A DNA stretch of 64,000 nucleotides from Antedon mediterranea (Eukaryota; Echinodermata; Crinoidea; Comatulida; Antedonidae), in assembly GCF_964355755.1 (NCBI RefSeq), contig NC_092679.1, forward strand, positions 19,704,932-19,768,931. Reading direction: 5' to 3'. The notes under the pieces are model-generated. The model did no database searches. It was not told where the DNA came from and was given only the letters and a program-made list of their open reading frames with translations. Shown in pieces: positions 37,506 through 49,656 of this stretch. Made by a program: the position numbers and the translations under genes. Every line of letters starts with the position of its first letter. The stretch's first letter is position 1.

Positions 37506-39549
37506 TAATTAGCATGGCTAATAAACCTTCACAACAAACTAATTAAATTAAAGTTTAATGTTAGGGGTCATAACTGATCATCAATTACTGTATAATAAAA
37601 TGTTATTTCTAATTGAAAATTGTTGTAATACTTTATTGCAATACTTTTACTGTTTTGCTAGTGTTACTGCAGTATGTTTACTGCAGTTAATGCAGTTTAT
37701 CATAGCTTGTGCATTTTTACTATTATTTTTTTTTTATGTAGATTTAATGTACAAACAATACTTTCACATTCGATGATGTAGTACTTTGATAGAGTACTTT
37801 CATTTTAGTTCTTAATGCTATTGGCATGCTATAGCTTTCACTTGGTAGGTAATACAGTAGTTTCAAAACATCTAGTAAAAAAGAAGTTTAAAAGATTTTA
37901 CAATTAAAAACACATACCAAATATCAGAAAATCAGAATAATATAGCCAGACCAGGGGTGTCCGGTATTGGGAGAGTTGTATGATAAATAAATATTAATTA
38001 CATATATACAAATTTCAATACATGTATAGAAAATTATCTCTTTGATTGAATATTAACAGACTTACGATGATCATGAATAAAATCACATACAAATTAAAAA
38101 CATGTAATAGAAAAAGTATTATACTATACTATATTATTTAACTAACCCATGGAAACAAAACATCACAAGCAGTACAGATGGACAAAGAATGAACAACGAA
38201 ATAGAGGAATTTGGTTGCAGCCTTATGTCCCAGCCAGAGGATGGGTATCTAACTGTAGAACTCCTACTAAAGGGAAACAAAAAACCCAATTATTTTGTAT
38301 GGTACCAGGGATAGCCCTCTAAATCCCCAAAAGGGGATTTACATCCTGAAGAGCCTCCCATATTTCTCCTTGTTTGTTTCATGATGAAGTGTCCCCTTAA
38401 TAGGCGTCCACCCTAATTTTTATTTTTATTTTTATTTTTTTTTTCATTTTAACACATACATAATACAAAATTAATAGATAAAGGTAACGTAACTATTAAA
38501 ATGAATAAATAAAAGGAAACACTATATAATACTCTCTCAAAAATAAGAGAGTAATGAAATTAAAGAAAAAAAAAATTATCGCAAAAATACACTTTATAAT
38601 AGTCATTTTGTAAATAATATGGTTGCCTTGTATTTTTGGTAAATGTGAAAACCCTAAATGCGTCGACCCTAAATAGGGGTTGGCTGTAGTGTTAAAAATG
38701 TATTACCCCTTGTTAGGTTTAACAAGAAAATGTCCCCTGATAAGGGTTCTAGTCATTTTTAAAAACAAAGATTTTACTTACCAATAACCAGCTAGAAACC
38801 ATGAAAAAGAAATAATTTTATCTTTCAGATAAGAACAAGATCTGATTTACTGAATAAATTCTAGAAATACTAAGTATTCAGGATACATTTAATTAGATTG
38901 GTAGCTAAACCCAAAATGAGTCAGTCACAGAAAAAAATTAACATAAATGGCTCCAGAAAATGATAACGCATCACGAAAAAAGGAAGAGGCAGCCTGGACA
39001 AACGACCTTAGAGCAGTCCCTTGATACATCAGCATTCAAAAACAAGTCAAATTAACACTTTCGTCTTCTGTAACGTAAGTGGTTTCCCCCTTTCGTAACA
39101 GACACCTGTGACTTCGAATCGTGATATGCTAGTGATTCAACGAAAAGTTTAAATAAAACGATTCCAAATCTGTCAAATATTTGACTTTTCTTTTTCTACA
39201 CATTACTATTTTTGTCGATCAGTTCATTGAACCTTTATTTAATATTTCAATCTTAATTAAAAAATATTAAAGTTTATTTCCAATTCAAAAGATTTTCAGA
39301 GGTATGACTTACTATGGCATACCCATATAATGCAATTATATTTCTAATTATTTATAAACTATTTATCTATAAAAAATATAGTGGTGCTGGCACTAAATGC
39401 AATAACGACTTGAAGATCACTATGCAAAAATAGGTTATACAAAAGGTGGGAGAATAGGGGATGGGGTACAGGAGGTGTGGTAGTGTAGTGTAGTGTGTGG
39501 ATGAATTTGTGCAATAAAAGAATACAGAGATGATAGCAAATTAGAAAAG
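37506..39549. other. AT-rich sequence, no gene seen
   Basis: Holds pieces of a dispersed repeat with CCCTAAATAGGGGTTGGCTG and GTGTTAAAAATG words (about 38270-38420 and 38650-38745). A 25-codon frame at 38947 (MAPENDNASRKKEEAAW) is protein-like but has no splice context. Confidence 0.4.
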
Positions 39550-39551
39550 CA

Positions 39552-39610
39552 GAACTGTGGCTTTGTGGTTAACATGATTGCCTTGCAATCCCAATGTCCA
39601 GGGTTCAATC
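39552..39610 (+). repeat. tRNA-derived SINE head
   Basis: TGTGGTTAACATGATTGCC resembles an A-box arm and GGGTTCAATCC is a B box about 45 nt later. The head is close to the one at 49657-49725. The B box is the first unit of the minisatellite that follows. Confidence 0.6.
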
Positions 39611-39877
39611 CTGACCTGGTCTATGATTCAATCCTGACCTGGTCCATGGTTTAATCCTGACCTGGTCCATGGTTTAATCCTGACCTGGTCCATGGTTTAA
39701 TCTTGACCTGGTCCATGTTTCAATCCTGACCTGGTCTATGGTTCAATCCTGACCTGGTCTATGGTTCAATCCTGACCTGGTCCATGGTTCAATCCTGACC
39801 TGGTCCATGGTTTAATCCTGACCTGGTCCATGGTTTAATCCTGACCTGGTCCATGGTTTAATCCTGACCTGGTCCAG
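39602..39877 (+). repeat. 23-bp minisatellite of 12 units grown from a SINE B box
   Basis: Twelve uninterrupted 23-bp units of the form GGTTYAATCCTGACCTGGTC plus YAT. The first unit is the B box of the SINE head just upstream. Units fall into GGTTCA and GGTTTA subtypes. Confidence 0.93.
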
Positions 39878-41790
39878 AGTTCAAATAATGACAGTTTCTA
39901 CTCTATTACTTTGATAGGGCAATGCCAAATCATTTCAATTTGTTGGTATTTCTTAGATTTTTCTGTAAATTCCACAATATCTTGACAAATGTAAGTTGCA
40001 ATACAGCCACCTAGAAATTCTTCAAATAGACTAGAGTACAGTAAGTAAGAAAAGAAGGAAGGCAACAATTAATGGACAGAGAAGACTGTCTACTATGAGT
40101 ACATCCGTGAACTTAGTTCAATAGACCAAATAACCACAATATAGTCATCCTTAAATATAATTAAAAATTTTCGTTTAAATTAAGTTTAAGTCACTATTTG
40201 TCAGGTTGTCCAATCAATTTGTGTTTTAAATCATAATAATTGATTACGATTAGCTAAATATGGTCATTTAGGTTAAGGATGACCACAGGGCATTAATAGA
40301 TGGATTCATTCAACATTTATTTCCATCAACGAACGCAGAGAAAGAGACAGACTACAGTAAAACCCCTATTAAGAGGACACCTTCGGGACACAAAAAAACA
40401 TGTTAACTCACTGGATACGGGTTGGATGTTGTGTTCAAACATATATTTCCCCTTGATTATTTCCCAGAAAAATGTTCCCCTAAAATATCTCCTCTGAAAA
40501 GGGTTGTGGTAGATTGGTTCTCTGTTATCAAATATTAGATTAGAAGATAAATGTTTTCTAATGGAGAGTTTAGTCTAAGTTATACGGCAGACCTAAGATA
40601 TAATAATTTTTCTATAAGAATTCACTAGAATTTGGGATTTTTTACACCCCTGACCCTGTCTGATGGCACCTATGACTTAGAATACCCTTTCCTTAGCCTA
40701 TTTCCTACACCATCTCCAAAACATGAGGCTGTTGTGGTAGGCCATATTGGTAACTTTGAACATGTATCAAACCTTGAAAATAAAAAAATCATCACTTGTC
40801 CTTGACTAAAACCTAGAAATAAAATCTAAGATAACAACTACTCATTAATCTCCCATAGTCAAGGTCAGTTTTTATTTAAAAGTTGGGGAAAATCAGACAT
40901 GGCTTACCCTTCAAAGACGAGGGCATAAAATTCATTAAGATCATCTATCTAACGAGGTTAACCCAAATCCCTATATTACAATGTACTTTATTTTCATTAT
41001 AAAAAATATAATTTAATTATGAAATTTATATAATTTGATCCTAACTAAATTCTGTCAAATTAATAAAATTAGAATACTGATAATTTTCTTTTTCGCGATT
41101 TATACACAGTAAACTGAAGATGGAATGAGGGATGCAAGGACCCCAAAACAATTAGGTTGTGCGTTGGTTTTCTAGTATTATAGAAGAAACCCTTATGGTA
41201 CAAAGTGTCCACTGAATAGGGGTATCATCTGAATAGGGATTGACCATAGTGTTAAAATATATATTGGCCACCATAATTTCAGTGTTCCCTTTAGTAGGGG
41301 TGACCCCTAAATAGGGATATCCCAAATGACAGATTCTACTGTACAATGATAAAACTTAACACTGACTATAATATTATGACTGTATACACCATAACCAAGG
41401 CAGTCAATTATTATTATTCAACAAGGGTTGAAAAGCAAAATAAACCCTCTGCACAAGTACTGTACCTAGAAATCATTGTGGTTAAATCGGCAATCACGTT
41501 TTTAGCAATGTTCAATGACTTGATGGGGGTGTCCTCCTTGACCCTGTCCTCCAAAAACTGGGGTTAATGCTCCAAATTCTATCGTTACATCCCGTACTAT
41601 CAACTTTTTTTATCTGCACGCTAGGAAGGGCAAGTAATATTGATATTGTTTGAAGATAACTATATCACTTTTTATTATATTTGATATGTTAAAATATGAT
41701 GAATAAACCAGCAGCATAATACAATTTCAACTAGTAGTATGCATGAAGCCATATGTGCTTAATCACATTTTAATATTTCAATATAAAACT
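39878..41790. other. Repeat fragments, no gene seen
   Basis: Two fragments of the AATAGGGG dispersed repeat are present: 40361-40510 (ACCCCTATTAAGAGGACACC) and 41170-41345 (CCCTTATGGTACAAAGTGTC). They account for the short open frames here. Confidence 0.5.
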
Positions 41791-41794
41791 ACTA

Positions 41795-42360
41795 TAACTC
41801 ATACTTTTACCAACAGGAGTAGCATAGGATTTTAACCTAAACTCGCCACAGAAACAATTAACCATTTAAATATCACAAAAATATAGAATAATAATCTACT
41901 AGAAAAACAATGACATTGAAATTATGCAAACAAGCTATAAACCAAATGCTAACCACCATGGGATTTAAACCCAAACTCACCACAGAAAATCACGTAAAAA
42001 ACCAATCAACCATTAAATAAATTCATAAAATTAAAGCATAATCTACAAAAACAAAATTACACTAGTAACAATGACACTGAAATTATGCAAATAAGCTATA
42101 AACCATACATAACAAACATGGGATTTGAACCAAAACTCACAATTAGAAAGTCATGTCAACAACCAATCAACCATTAAATAAAATTCATAACAATTAAACA
42201 TAATCTACAAAAAAAAGTACACTAGTAACAATGACATTGAAATTATACAAACAAGCTATAAACCAAATGCTAACCACCATGGGATTTGAACCCGAACTCA
42301 CCACACAAAATCATGTAAACAACCAATAAACCGTTTAAAAGTCACAAAAATAAAGCATCT
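41795..42360. repeat. Tandem array of ~133-162-bp units carrying an inverted B-box
   Basis: Four units with landmarks at 41827, 41960, 42119 and 42281, each with GGGATTTGAACCC-type sequence (a B box on the minus strand) and the shared words ATGACATTGAAATTATGCAA and AACCAATCAACCATTAAATA. It looks like part of a SINE amplified in tandem. Confidence 0.75.
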
Positions 42361-42590
42361 CATTGTTATGTCACATGACAACATCCTGAAAACTTTCGTT
42401 TCAATCCATCATTCATAATCCATTGCGGTGATTTGTAATTACAGGAAGATCTAGTCATTAAATCAATTAGGTCAAATTTTAAATCTAATTTTTATAAAAA
42501 AGTTTTAAAATGACAGAATTTCAATGAATACCAGGTTACCTAATAAGTACATGTCCCACACTTGATCTTGACTAATATTCTAATTAAGTT

Positions 42591-42820
42591 GATTAATTGC
42601 TCTGATTGGTCAGTTAAAATTAGCATGTGACCAATCTAACTTTATACAGTATGCAAGTATTTGCATTGATTGGTCAGTTATTAGCATGTGACCAATCTAA
42701 CTTCATACAGAATATGATTAATTGCATTGATTGGTCAGATAAAATTAGCATGTGACCAATCTAACTTTATACAGAACGTGATTAATTGCACTGAATGATC
42801 ATTTATTAGCAACTTTATAA
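42591..42820. repeat. ~62-bp tandem array with internal hairpin
   Basis: Three good units and a fourth degenerate one: GATTGGTCAG ... TAGCATGTGACCAATCTAAC. GATTGGTCA and TGACCAATC within each unit are inverse, so each unit can fold. Confidence 0.8.
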
Positions 42821-43689
42821 CTAACAGTATAGCTATTACATTAACATAACTGACTGACATCTAAATAACTTTCAATGTCGAAAGACCATTGGCCAAAACA
42901 GACTCATTAGTGTGAGGAAGTCACTCTTGATACCACATTTTTCTAAATTAATTCAAGCACCAAATTATCTAGTTTTTACTTTTTTAAAGAATTACATTTG
43001 TTATTTTGGCAAAACCACAAGAAAATGTCATTAAATATAGAACGCGATGCTGACAATGAAACCAGGAAAAAAACAAAGACAGTCCGCCTAGGATAAGTAC
43101 ACTAGGATAAGATAAGATGTCAGGAATGAACTTTAAAAAGCAAGAAATTATTTGATGACAGATAACTTAACTTCTGTACTTGGTTAAAAAAAGTTTAGCT
43201 TTTCTGACAGGTTAAGTAAACCCACTTACGTGTGGAATAAATCAATTGATAGGTGATGAAAGTAATAATGCGATAGAAATGACTTAATTATCCAGACTCA
43301 TGCTTATTGTCTTCAAGATACATTGCCAGATAGAAACCAGGTCGCTATTAAGTTGTTCTTACAACCATAAACCATTAGTTTTACAGTTGTCTTCAGCAGC
43401 AGCGACAAGCAGAAGAGGGGATGTGTAGTGTTTCTTTATTATATTGCCTTTTTCAACCGATCTGTCATTGCCCTTTTCAGCCTTTTCAATATTTAAAACT
43501 ACTCTAGGTACTATCATACTTTTACCGTTTTTACAGACACAAATCTTGTATAAAACTCACTATTTGTCTCACTACTTGAGTGTTGTGATAGTTATTCTAC
43601 AAACGTATGATTTGAGATAGAGCGAAACATCGGACAATTTTTCCATCAGGGTCAAATGCAATGACTACTTTATGGTCCTATAAATCCTT
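42821..43689. other. AT-rich sequence, no gene seen
   Basis: No coding frame. A cluster of GATA words (AGGATAAGTACACTAGGATA, then AGATAAGATG) at about 43088-43120 could be regulatory. Confidence 0.4.
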
Positions 43690-44075
43690 ATTTTATAGTT
43701 TGGTCCATGTGCGAACTGGTACCAAAGAGAAACAGGTTGTACAGCAATCTAACTAAGTAGTGGATTCATGTTTAGTAGAAACTGGTGGTACTAAACTAGG
43801 TTTAAGAAATTTAGATGTAAAATTGTTTTTTAAAAAAAAGTCAACATAATATTGTTCCATATGTGTGAACTGGTACTAACTTTAGGTTTAAGAAATTCAG
43901 ATATAAAATTGCTTTAAAAACAAGCCAACATCGTATTGTTCCTTGTGCGAGCTAGTACTAAATTAGGTTTAGGAAATTCAGATACAATTGTTTTAAAAAA
44001 CAAAGCCAACTTATAGTATTGCTCCTTGTGCGAACTTATTCTAACTTAAAGTTAAGAAATTCAAATACAAAATTG
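43690..44075. repeat. ~83-bp tandem array
   Basis: Diverged units with AGGTTTAAGAAATTCAGATA, a short T-rich stretch and TGTTCCTTGTGCGAACTGGT. Landmarks at 43798, 43884, 43965 and 44048. Confidence 0.75.
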
Positions 44076-46579
44076 TTTTTTTCAAATGAAAATTGTAGTA
44101 AATAAGCTGTTATTGCTTAAAAAGCTTGGAAACTAGCGCACCACGGTAACCCTATGTCTTTACCAAAATTGTTATGTCCCCTAAATCTGAATAACTAAAA
44201 TTTGATCAAATCTATCCTTTTTTTATTTGGCAATAGAGCATAACATTTTTTTTTATAGTTCAGTTATTGCATACACAAATGAATTTTCCATATCGCCCTC
44301 TATTTATTTATTTTTTGGCCCAGTTATAGTTTTTCTGTTAGCAAAATTACATAATTATTGTCAATTACATAAAATCAGCTTTAAAACAAATGGGAAAAAA
44401 GCCACTGAACGACCATGTTTTTTAATTGATGCCGACATGCTCAGGCAACATGGCAATTTCTTTTAGGTATAATAGTGTACACTGACGAACGATGATCAAT
44501 GGACCTACAGTCCATCAAAGAAAACAGATACCATGGAGGCGACTGGCATGAATCTATCCCCATGTAGCGGTTATGAACTAAAGCATCCATGCCGTAACCG
44601 CTAGATAATTTTGCATGAAAATGTACAGTACTATGTGGACACATGATATCTATTTACATCCCATCTAGATTGTAACAACAATTAAATTTAACAGTTTGCA
44701 AAGAGGGTTACAGCAGTTTTCCTACCATGTGAATACATATTGTATTATTTAATTTGGCACTCATATGCATGTACTTTTTTAAACTGAAAAATAGAGTTCT
44801 AAATGTGAATATCTAAAAAAAAAAAGACTCATAACCAGACATTTCTGGGTATAACCGAGGTGGCAATTAATAGTAGATAGGGGGCAAGGTTTTCACCCCT
44901 TTAATCAAATTATCATTTATCAATTTAAAGTGCAAACTATAGTCACAGAAACAAATATCTAAAAATCCCATACATGTATTTTTAATCTTCTTGCTACAAA
45001 GTGAAATCATGAAGAGAACGCTAAAATGAAGTATAATCACCATCCTTGAAAATAATTCAATAATTTTAAACTACAATATAATTGACACAAAAATATGTTT
45101 TTTTAGAATGGTACATTTGGGATTTCTGGTTAAATAGCAAAGGAAAAATAACAAACATATCCGATTCTCTTTTTATAACTTTAAGAAAAGAGATATTTTT
45201 AAAGTACTGTGCAAGGATACCGGATTGATTAAATCATTTTCAATTCATTTCCACAGAAAATACATAAAACAGCATTGTGTACAATATAATAAGTTTAATA
45301 ATAATCAATTAATGAAAAAAAAAGTTTTTTTAAATATATAATTTTACCAAAAGCTTTGCTTTGTTTTAGTTTATCATTGTGATTTTTTATTTTATTTGAG
45401 ATCCAGTCAATAATATCCACAGTATTTTCATTTTTCCAGTAATTTTAGATTTATATATAGGCCTACAGTACAATTCAAGATTCAAGACATTTTATTGGTC
45501 CACTTAAAATGGAAATTCATTTTGCTTGGCATAATTAAGAGAATAAAACTTCAAGAAAATTACATCAAACTGCATAAACATACAGGCTAATGATAAAATG
45601 AATTGAATAGGGATTGGCTGTAGTATTAAAACATTATTTTTTCTCGTTTTCCAAACAAAAAAAAATGTCACCTTTATAGGGTCCCAAGGGTTTCCCAAAA
45701 AAGAATTTACTGATAATAATAACCAACAGTATAAATGAAATAATTGTATTTGGTTGGAATCAAACATTCAGTATATAAACAAATATTAAAAAGACTAAAT
45801 ATTAAATATTGATATGTAGTTCATAGAAAAACAAATTATAATAATTATAATTTGAACGTACATCATCGTCAGGGCGGAGGCTTTTAAGATTACATTTTCA
45901 AAAAACAGCGAAGTCATTTGCAATAACCAATCATATTGACAACAACTAGTTAGTGCTAGATAGCACTTAGGCTATAATGACACTGGATTCTCAGAGTTTT
46001 AAATGGCGTGACACTAAATGTCCATCTTCTATGAGTAACAGATATTAATATTTCCTTTAAAAAAAATATGTAATTGTTTTTGTAATTCACTGATATTATC
46101 CTTTAAAAAAAATTAACCTACAAAATAAACTAACTTTAATTAAATTATATAAAGTGTGGACATTGATATCAAAATTCCTAGTAAAAATGATTGATTTATT
46201 ATCCCCAAAACAAGAAAGTGCTTCGTTTAAATATCATAAAATTAAAATGATACAATTATAGAGGAATGATAAAATAAATTAAATTACTGAACGTATTAAT
46301 AAAACAAATTTAGTTTAATTTACAAAAAATAGTTCAATCAATGATAATCAAGGTTGACATAAAAGACGTAAAAAAATGTTAAGTTAAACGGTTTTAAAAT
46401 TAAATTAAAAATAATAAAATAAAATTAGTTTCAACACGAGAACAACATTACAATAATTGTACAATTACGATTTATTTTAATTCAGATTGACTTGATCAAT
46501 ATTTGAAACTTTATCATGTTTTAAAATTCTCTAGTTATTAACCATGTATAATCAAATTTATGTGAGTAGCTACATAGTC
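44076..46579. other. AT-rich sequence, no gene seen
   Basis: A LINE-like 3' end on the minus strand lies at 45470-45560 (CAAGATTCAAGACATTTTAT). A fragment of the AATAGGGATTGGCTG dispersed repeat follows at 45595-45700. Nothing coding was supported. Confidence 0.45.
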
Positions 46580-46702
46580 TAAAGCTCTGTCTACACTACC
46601 AAACAAAAAAATGTGATGTGCCCATATATGGACATAATGATGTCATATTGGGTACATCACATTGTTTGGTCAAACTAGTTTAATAGTGTAGACATAGCTT
46701 TA
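46580..46702. mobile_element. Palindromic TA-flanked MITE, copy 5
   Basis: TAAAGCTCTGTCTACACTAC ... TTAATAGTGTAGACATAGCT, with GTGATGTGCCCATATATGG core. Internally shorter than copy 1. Confidence 0.85.
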
Positions 46703-47015
46703 ATTCAAAGTGACAAAGATAATTTTATGGAGTTACTTTTTTCTATATGGAATGACGTTTAAATTTATTCTGCCAACAGAATAATAACATTTTCAATTTG
46801 ATATGAAATTTAACAAAAAAATAACAGAAAAGGTAATTCAGTCATTTAGTAGAAAGATATTCAATAAAATTAATTAATTTGTGGATAGAAGTTATACACA
46901 TTTCTAGTGAACTTTATAAAATTGTATAACTCTATAAAACTTTATAAAATTGTATAAATCTATAAAACTTTATTAATGATTATTTTTTGGTGATATATTC
47001 ATAATTTTTTTTTTT
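46703..47015. other. AT-rich sequence, no gene seen
   Basis: Contains a small duplication of ACTTTATAAAATTGTATAA at about 46910-46970. Confidence 0.4.
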
Positions 47016-47303
47016 TTAAATATATTCGTACAGTCTTCTTGAATTAGCATCACTTTTGAGAAGGTGAGCACCTGATTTTGGGGTCACTGCAATACAATGA
47101 ATGTTGTTTGGCCAGAACCCTGTGAGATATAATACCTCCCATCGTTTTCCAATAAATAGACCAGGGACCTCAATAAACATTGTTTTCTTTAAAAATTCAT
47201 TGTTCATTGTTTTTACTAATGTTTTTCCGACATGAAGTGCTGAATATAAAGTCCTATCTTTTGCATTGACTGGGCTCATCTTCGATCCGCTATGCCAATA
47301 CAA
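47016..47303 (-). CDS. Orphan terminal coding segment, function unknown
   Basis: A minus-strand open frame with protein-like composition. From a possible ATG at 47279 it reads MSPVNAKDRTLYSALHVG and later WEVLYLTGFWPNNIHC, IAVTPKSGAHLL and SRRLYEYI, with stop TAA at 47018-47016. Tryptophan, proline, glycine and histidine content and few AT-driven codons set it apart from the random AT-rich frames around it. It is followed at once by a run of A (on the minus strand), as in a retrocopy, and it is preceded by ...GATCGAAG, a weak possible acceptor. It may be the last exon of a minus-strand gene or a retroposed fragment. I do not recognise the family. Confidence 0.4.
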   Translation of the reverse strand: MYWHSGSKMSPVNAKDRTLYSALHVGKTLVKTMNNEFLKKTMFIEVPGLFIGKRWEVLYLTGFWPNNIHCIAVTPKSGAHLLKSDANSRRLYEYI

Positions 47304-47647
47304 ACATATTTACCGAATTAAACTTTTAATTTATTGGATTTTAAACGTGTTACTTTTCATTCATGTACAATTGATTAAACTGCAAATCATACCTAACCGG
47401 AATAGCAACTGTTACTGATATTTGAATCAAGGACATTTTTGTTTTAATAATTAGATTTAATAAATACAATGATAGTGTCATATAGTAAATCTTAATGTCC
47501 ATTATATTTCTTATATTGTTAATTGAGTACCCTGTTTATTTGTACTCAATAATCATATACTATTATTAATGCAAGTTGGAAGGTTCACCTGGGAATATCA
47601 TATTATGGCAACTAAAATGATTAATGTTATAGGATGAGTCATGTACA

Positions 47648-47740
47648 TACTGGTCTTCAGATATAAGCCCGGTCCAATACTGGTCCTCAGATATAAGCCC
47701 GGTCCCATTCTGGTCCTCAGATATAAGTCCGGTCCCATAC
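47648..47740. repeat. 30-bp minisatellite, three units
   Basis: Three units of TACTGGTCCTCAGATATAAG plus CCCGGTCCCA. An apparent 10-residue peptide repeat on the minus strand is a by-product. Confidence 0.85.
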
Positions 47741-48975
47741 TATGTTCAAATAGGTGGGCGTATTGTACATCTGAGCATGAAAATATGTTATTAAAATTGT
47801 TTAATACCATGGAGGTATAAAAATGATTTGTACATATTTTTTGTAAAGTGCAACAGCAAGCACATAGAATTTCCTCTTGAAAAAATGTCTTGAAATCTTT
47901 GATTGAATGTAAACATGTAGCACTTTGAACTGCAAAGATTAATGTTGACTTGTGATTTTAATCCAATTACTGTACAACGTGACATGTTCATGCAATGAGG
48001 AATCATACACATGAAAATAACCAATTTGCAACCATTTCAGAGATAGACTAAGCATTCCAAGGAGATAATTTTTTAATTTTTTTACTGAAAAAAAAAATGT
48101 TTTAATTTGTGTTATCTCTTTTAAGATGTGTGTATTTCATTGTATAATTTTGAGTACCTTTATGTTAATATTTTTTTTGTGACTTTGTTAATTTTGATGA
48201 AAAATGACATGTTGATAATGACTAAAATAGATGTGTATTATATCTTTATAGATTTTACTAGCCCACATGCCAGCATACTACACCAAACAAAAATTGTTTT
48301 TAATTTTTTTTTTTACTTTTTTAAATTTATATATATTTAGACAAGATAAAAACATATCAGGTATATATATTGCACCTGTTTTACATATGGTCCTGTTTTT
48401 TAGAGCATAGATTAAAAACACTCATAAAAAGACATTAAAAAACTTACAATAAAATTTTAAAATCACAATACAAAGATAAGACAATATTTACAATGTTTTA
48501 AAAGGACTGAAAATAGGTTGGAAATGTACATTCATAATGGCTTGCCTCAATTTTTTTGGAGTTTGTTTCATATTGCCATATCAAACTTATTAGTTGACTT
48601 AGAAATCCTCAAGACAGAAACAATAAAAAAACTTACCTTTTATAATATTATTTAACAAATAATGTCCAATGGTATTAAAATTAACTATAAGCTTATATAC
48701 ACTGTTTACCACACAAAGCATGAACTAATGTGGGATACAGCATAAATATTACAAGGCATCATCAACAAAATTAAACCAATAAAGGTAATAAACAATAAAT
48801 GAAAATCTTACCTTTTAAAATATTTTTTTTTTTTTAAACCACCTCTGCTCAATAATACCACAACTTCTGTACTAAAACACAATTCACAGGATACAGCAAA
48901 TTAACAAAGAATTTCCACGCAGCACAATGGAACAATCCAAATACTAAAGACAATATCGTTTCTTCTTCAGCTTAC
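47741..48975. other. AT-rich sequence, no gene seen
   Basis: No coding frame or delimitable repeat. If the segments at 48976-49073 and 47016-47303 belong to one gene, this is its intron. Confidence 0.35.
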
Positions 48976-49073
48976 CACTGCCTTGAGTTTAACGAATTGA
49001 CCTGGTAGCTCGGCAAGGGGTAGTCTGCAAGCAAAATTTGCATCAAACGTGACAGCTGTGAGGGCGGAGACAT
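48976..49073 (-). CDS. Candidate first exon in a GC-richer island, frame uncertain
   Basis: On the minus strand an ATG at 49073 opens MSPPSQLSRLMQILLADY, then PLPSYQVNSLNSRQ, and ends at a good donor (CAGTG|GTAAGC). A second frame through the same stretch is also open (VTFDANFACRLPLAEL, PGQFVKLKAV), so the frame is not decided. The island 48960-49140 is clearly GC-richer than its surroundings. It lies 1.7 kb upstream, on the same strand, of the orphan terminal segment at 47016-47303, and the two could belong to one gene. It could equally be an RNA gene or a conserved non-coding element. Confidence 0.3.
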
Positions 49074-49465
49074 GTGCAGTTGAGGGATGCGATTGGAAAC
49101 ACAATGCGGCCTATGGCTACGCCTTTGATACCCAATAAGATTTGCATTATCATTGGGTTAACTAGGACTATCCTATCTCTCTGTATCTCTAGGCATATGT
49201 AGTTCTAGTTCTGTCTGTTGGCAATAGTTGTTGGTTTGTAGATATAACCTTAGGCTTGCCTTGAAATTTAAGTAACTTTTTATCTCAGAACTAATAAGTC
49301 CCATCTATGAATACTAGTCAGCCTGGTCACAGATACAACAACAAAAATAATTTAACTTTATTCTATTGTAATTTGAGTATTTAAAAAATCTTAAAACAAT
49401 TTATTAACATGAAAATACCCGAAAAAAATGACTTTAAACTCTATGGCAGTCACGTAAAAACAATG
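49074..49465. other. Upstream flank of the GC-richer island, no gene seen
   Basis: The first 70 bp (GCGATTGGAAACACAATGCG) stay GC-richer and may be promoter. The remainder is ordinary AT-rich sequence. Confidence 0.35.
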
Positions 49466-49627
49466 TAAAGATCTGGCTACACTATCAAACTTTCTGTGAC
49501 AAAAAAATGTGATGTGCCCATATATGGACATGATGATATCATATCACTACCGTATTTGGGCATATCACTACCATATTTGGGAACACCACATTTTTTTGTC
49601 AAAATTGATAGTGAAGACAGAGCTTTA
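49466..49627. mobile_element. Palindromic TA-flanked MITE, copy 6
   Basis: TAAAGATCTGGCTACACTAT ... GATAGTGAAGACAGAGCTTT with the complete ATGATGATATCATATCACTA core and two CACTACCATATTTGGG-type units. Confidence 0.85.
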
Positions 49628-49656
49628 CTCTCCTTACCTTCACTGTCAATCTATTG

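Noticed and set aside
38947-39024. Short frame MAPENDNASRKKEEAAW
   Set aside because: Protein-like composition but only 25 codons, no donor, and no neighbouring exon found.
47598-47810. Frame with a 10-residue peptide repeat
   Set aside because: By-product of a 30-bp minisatellite, whose length is a multiple of three.
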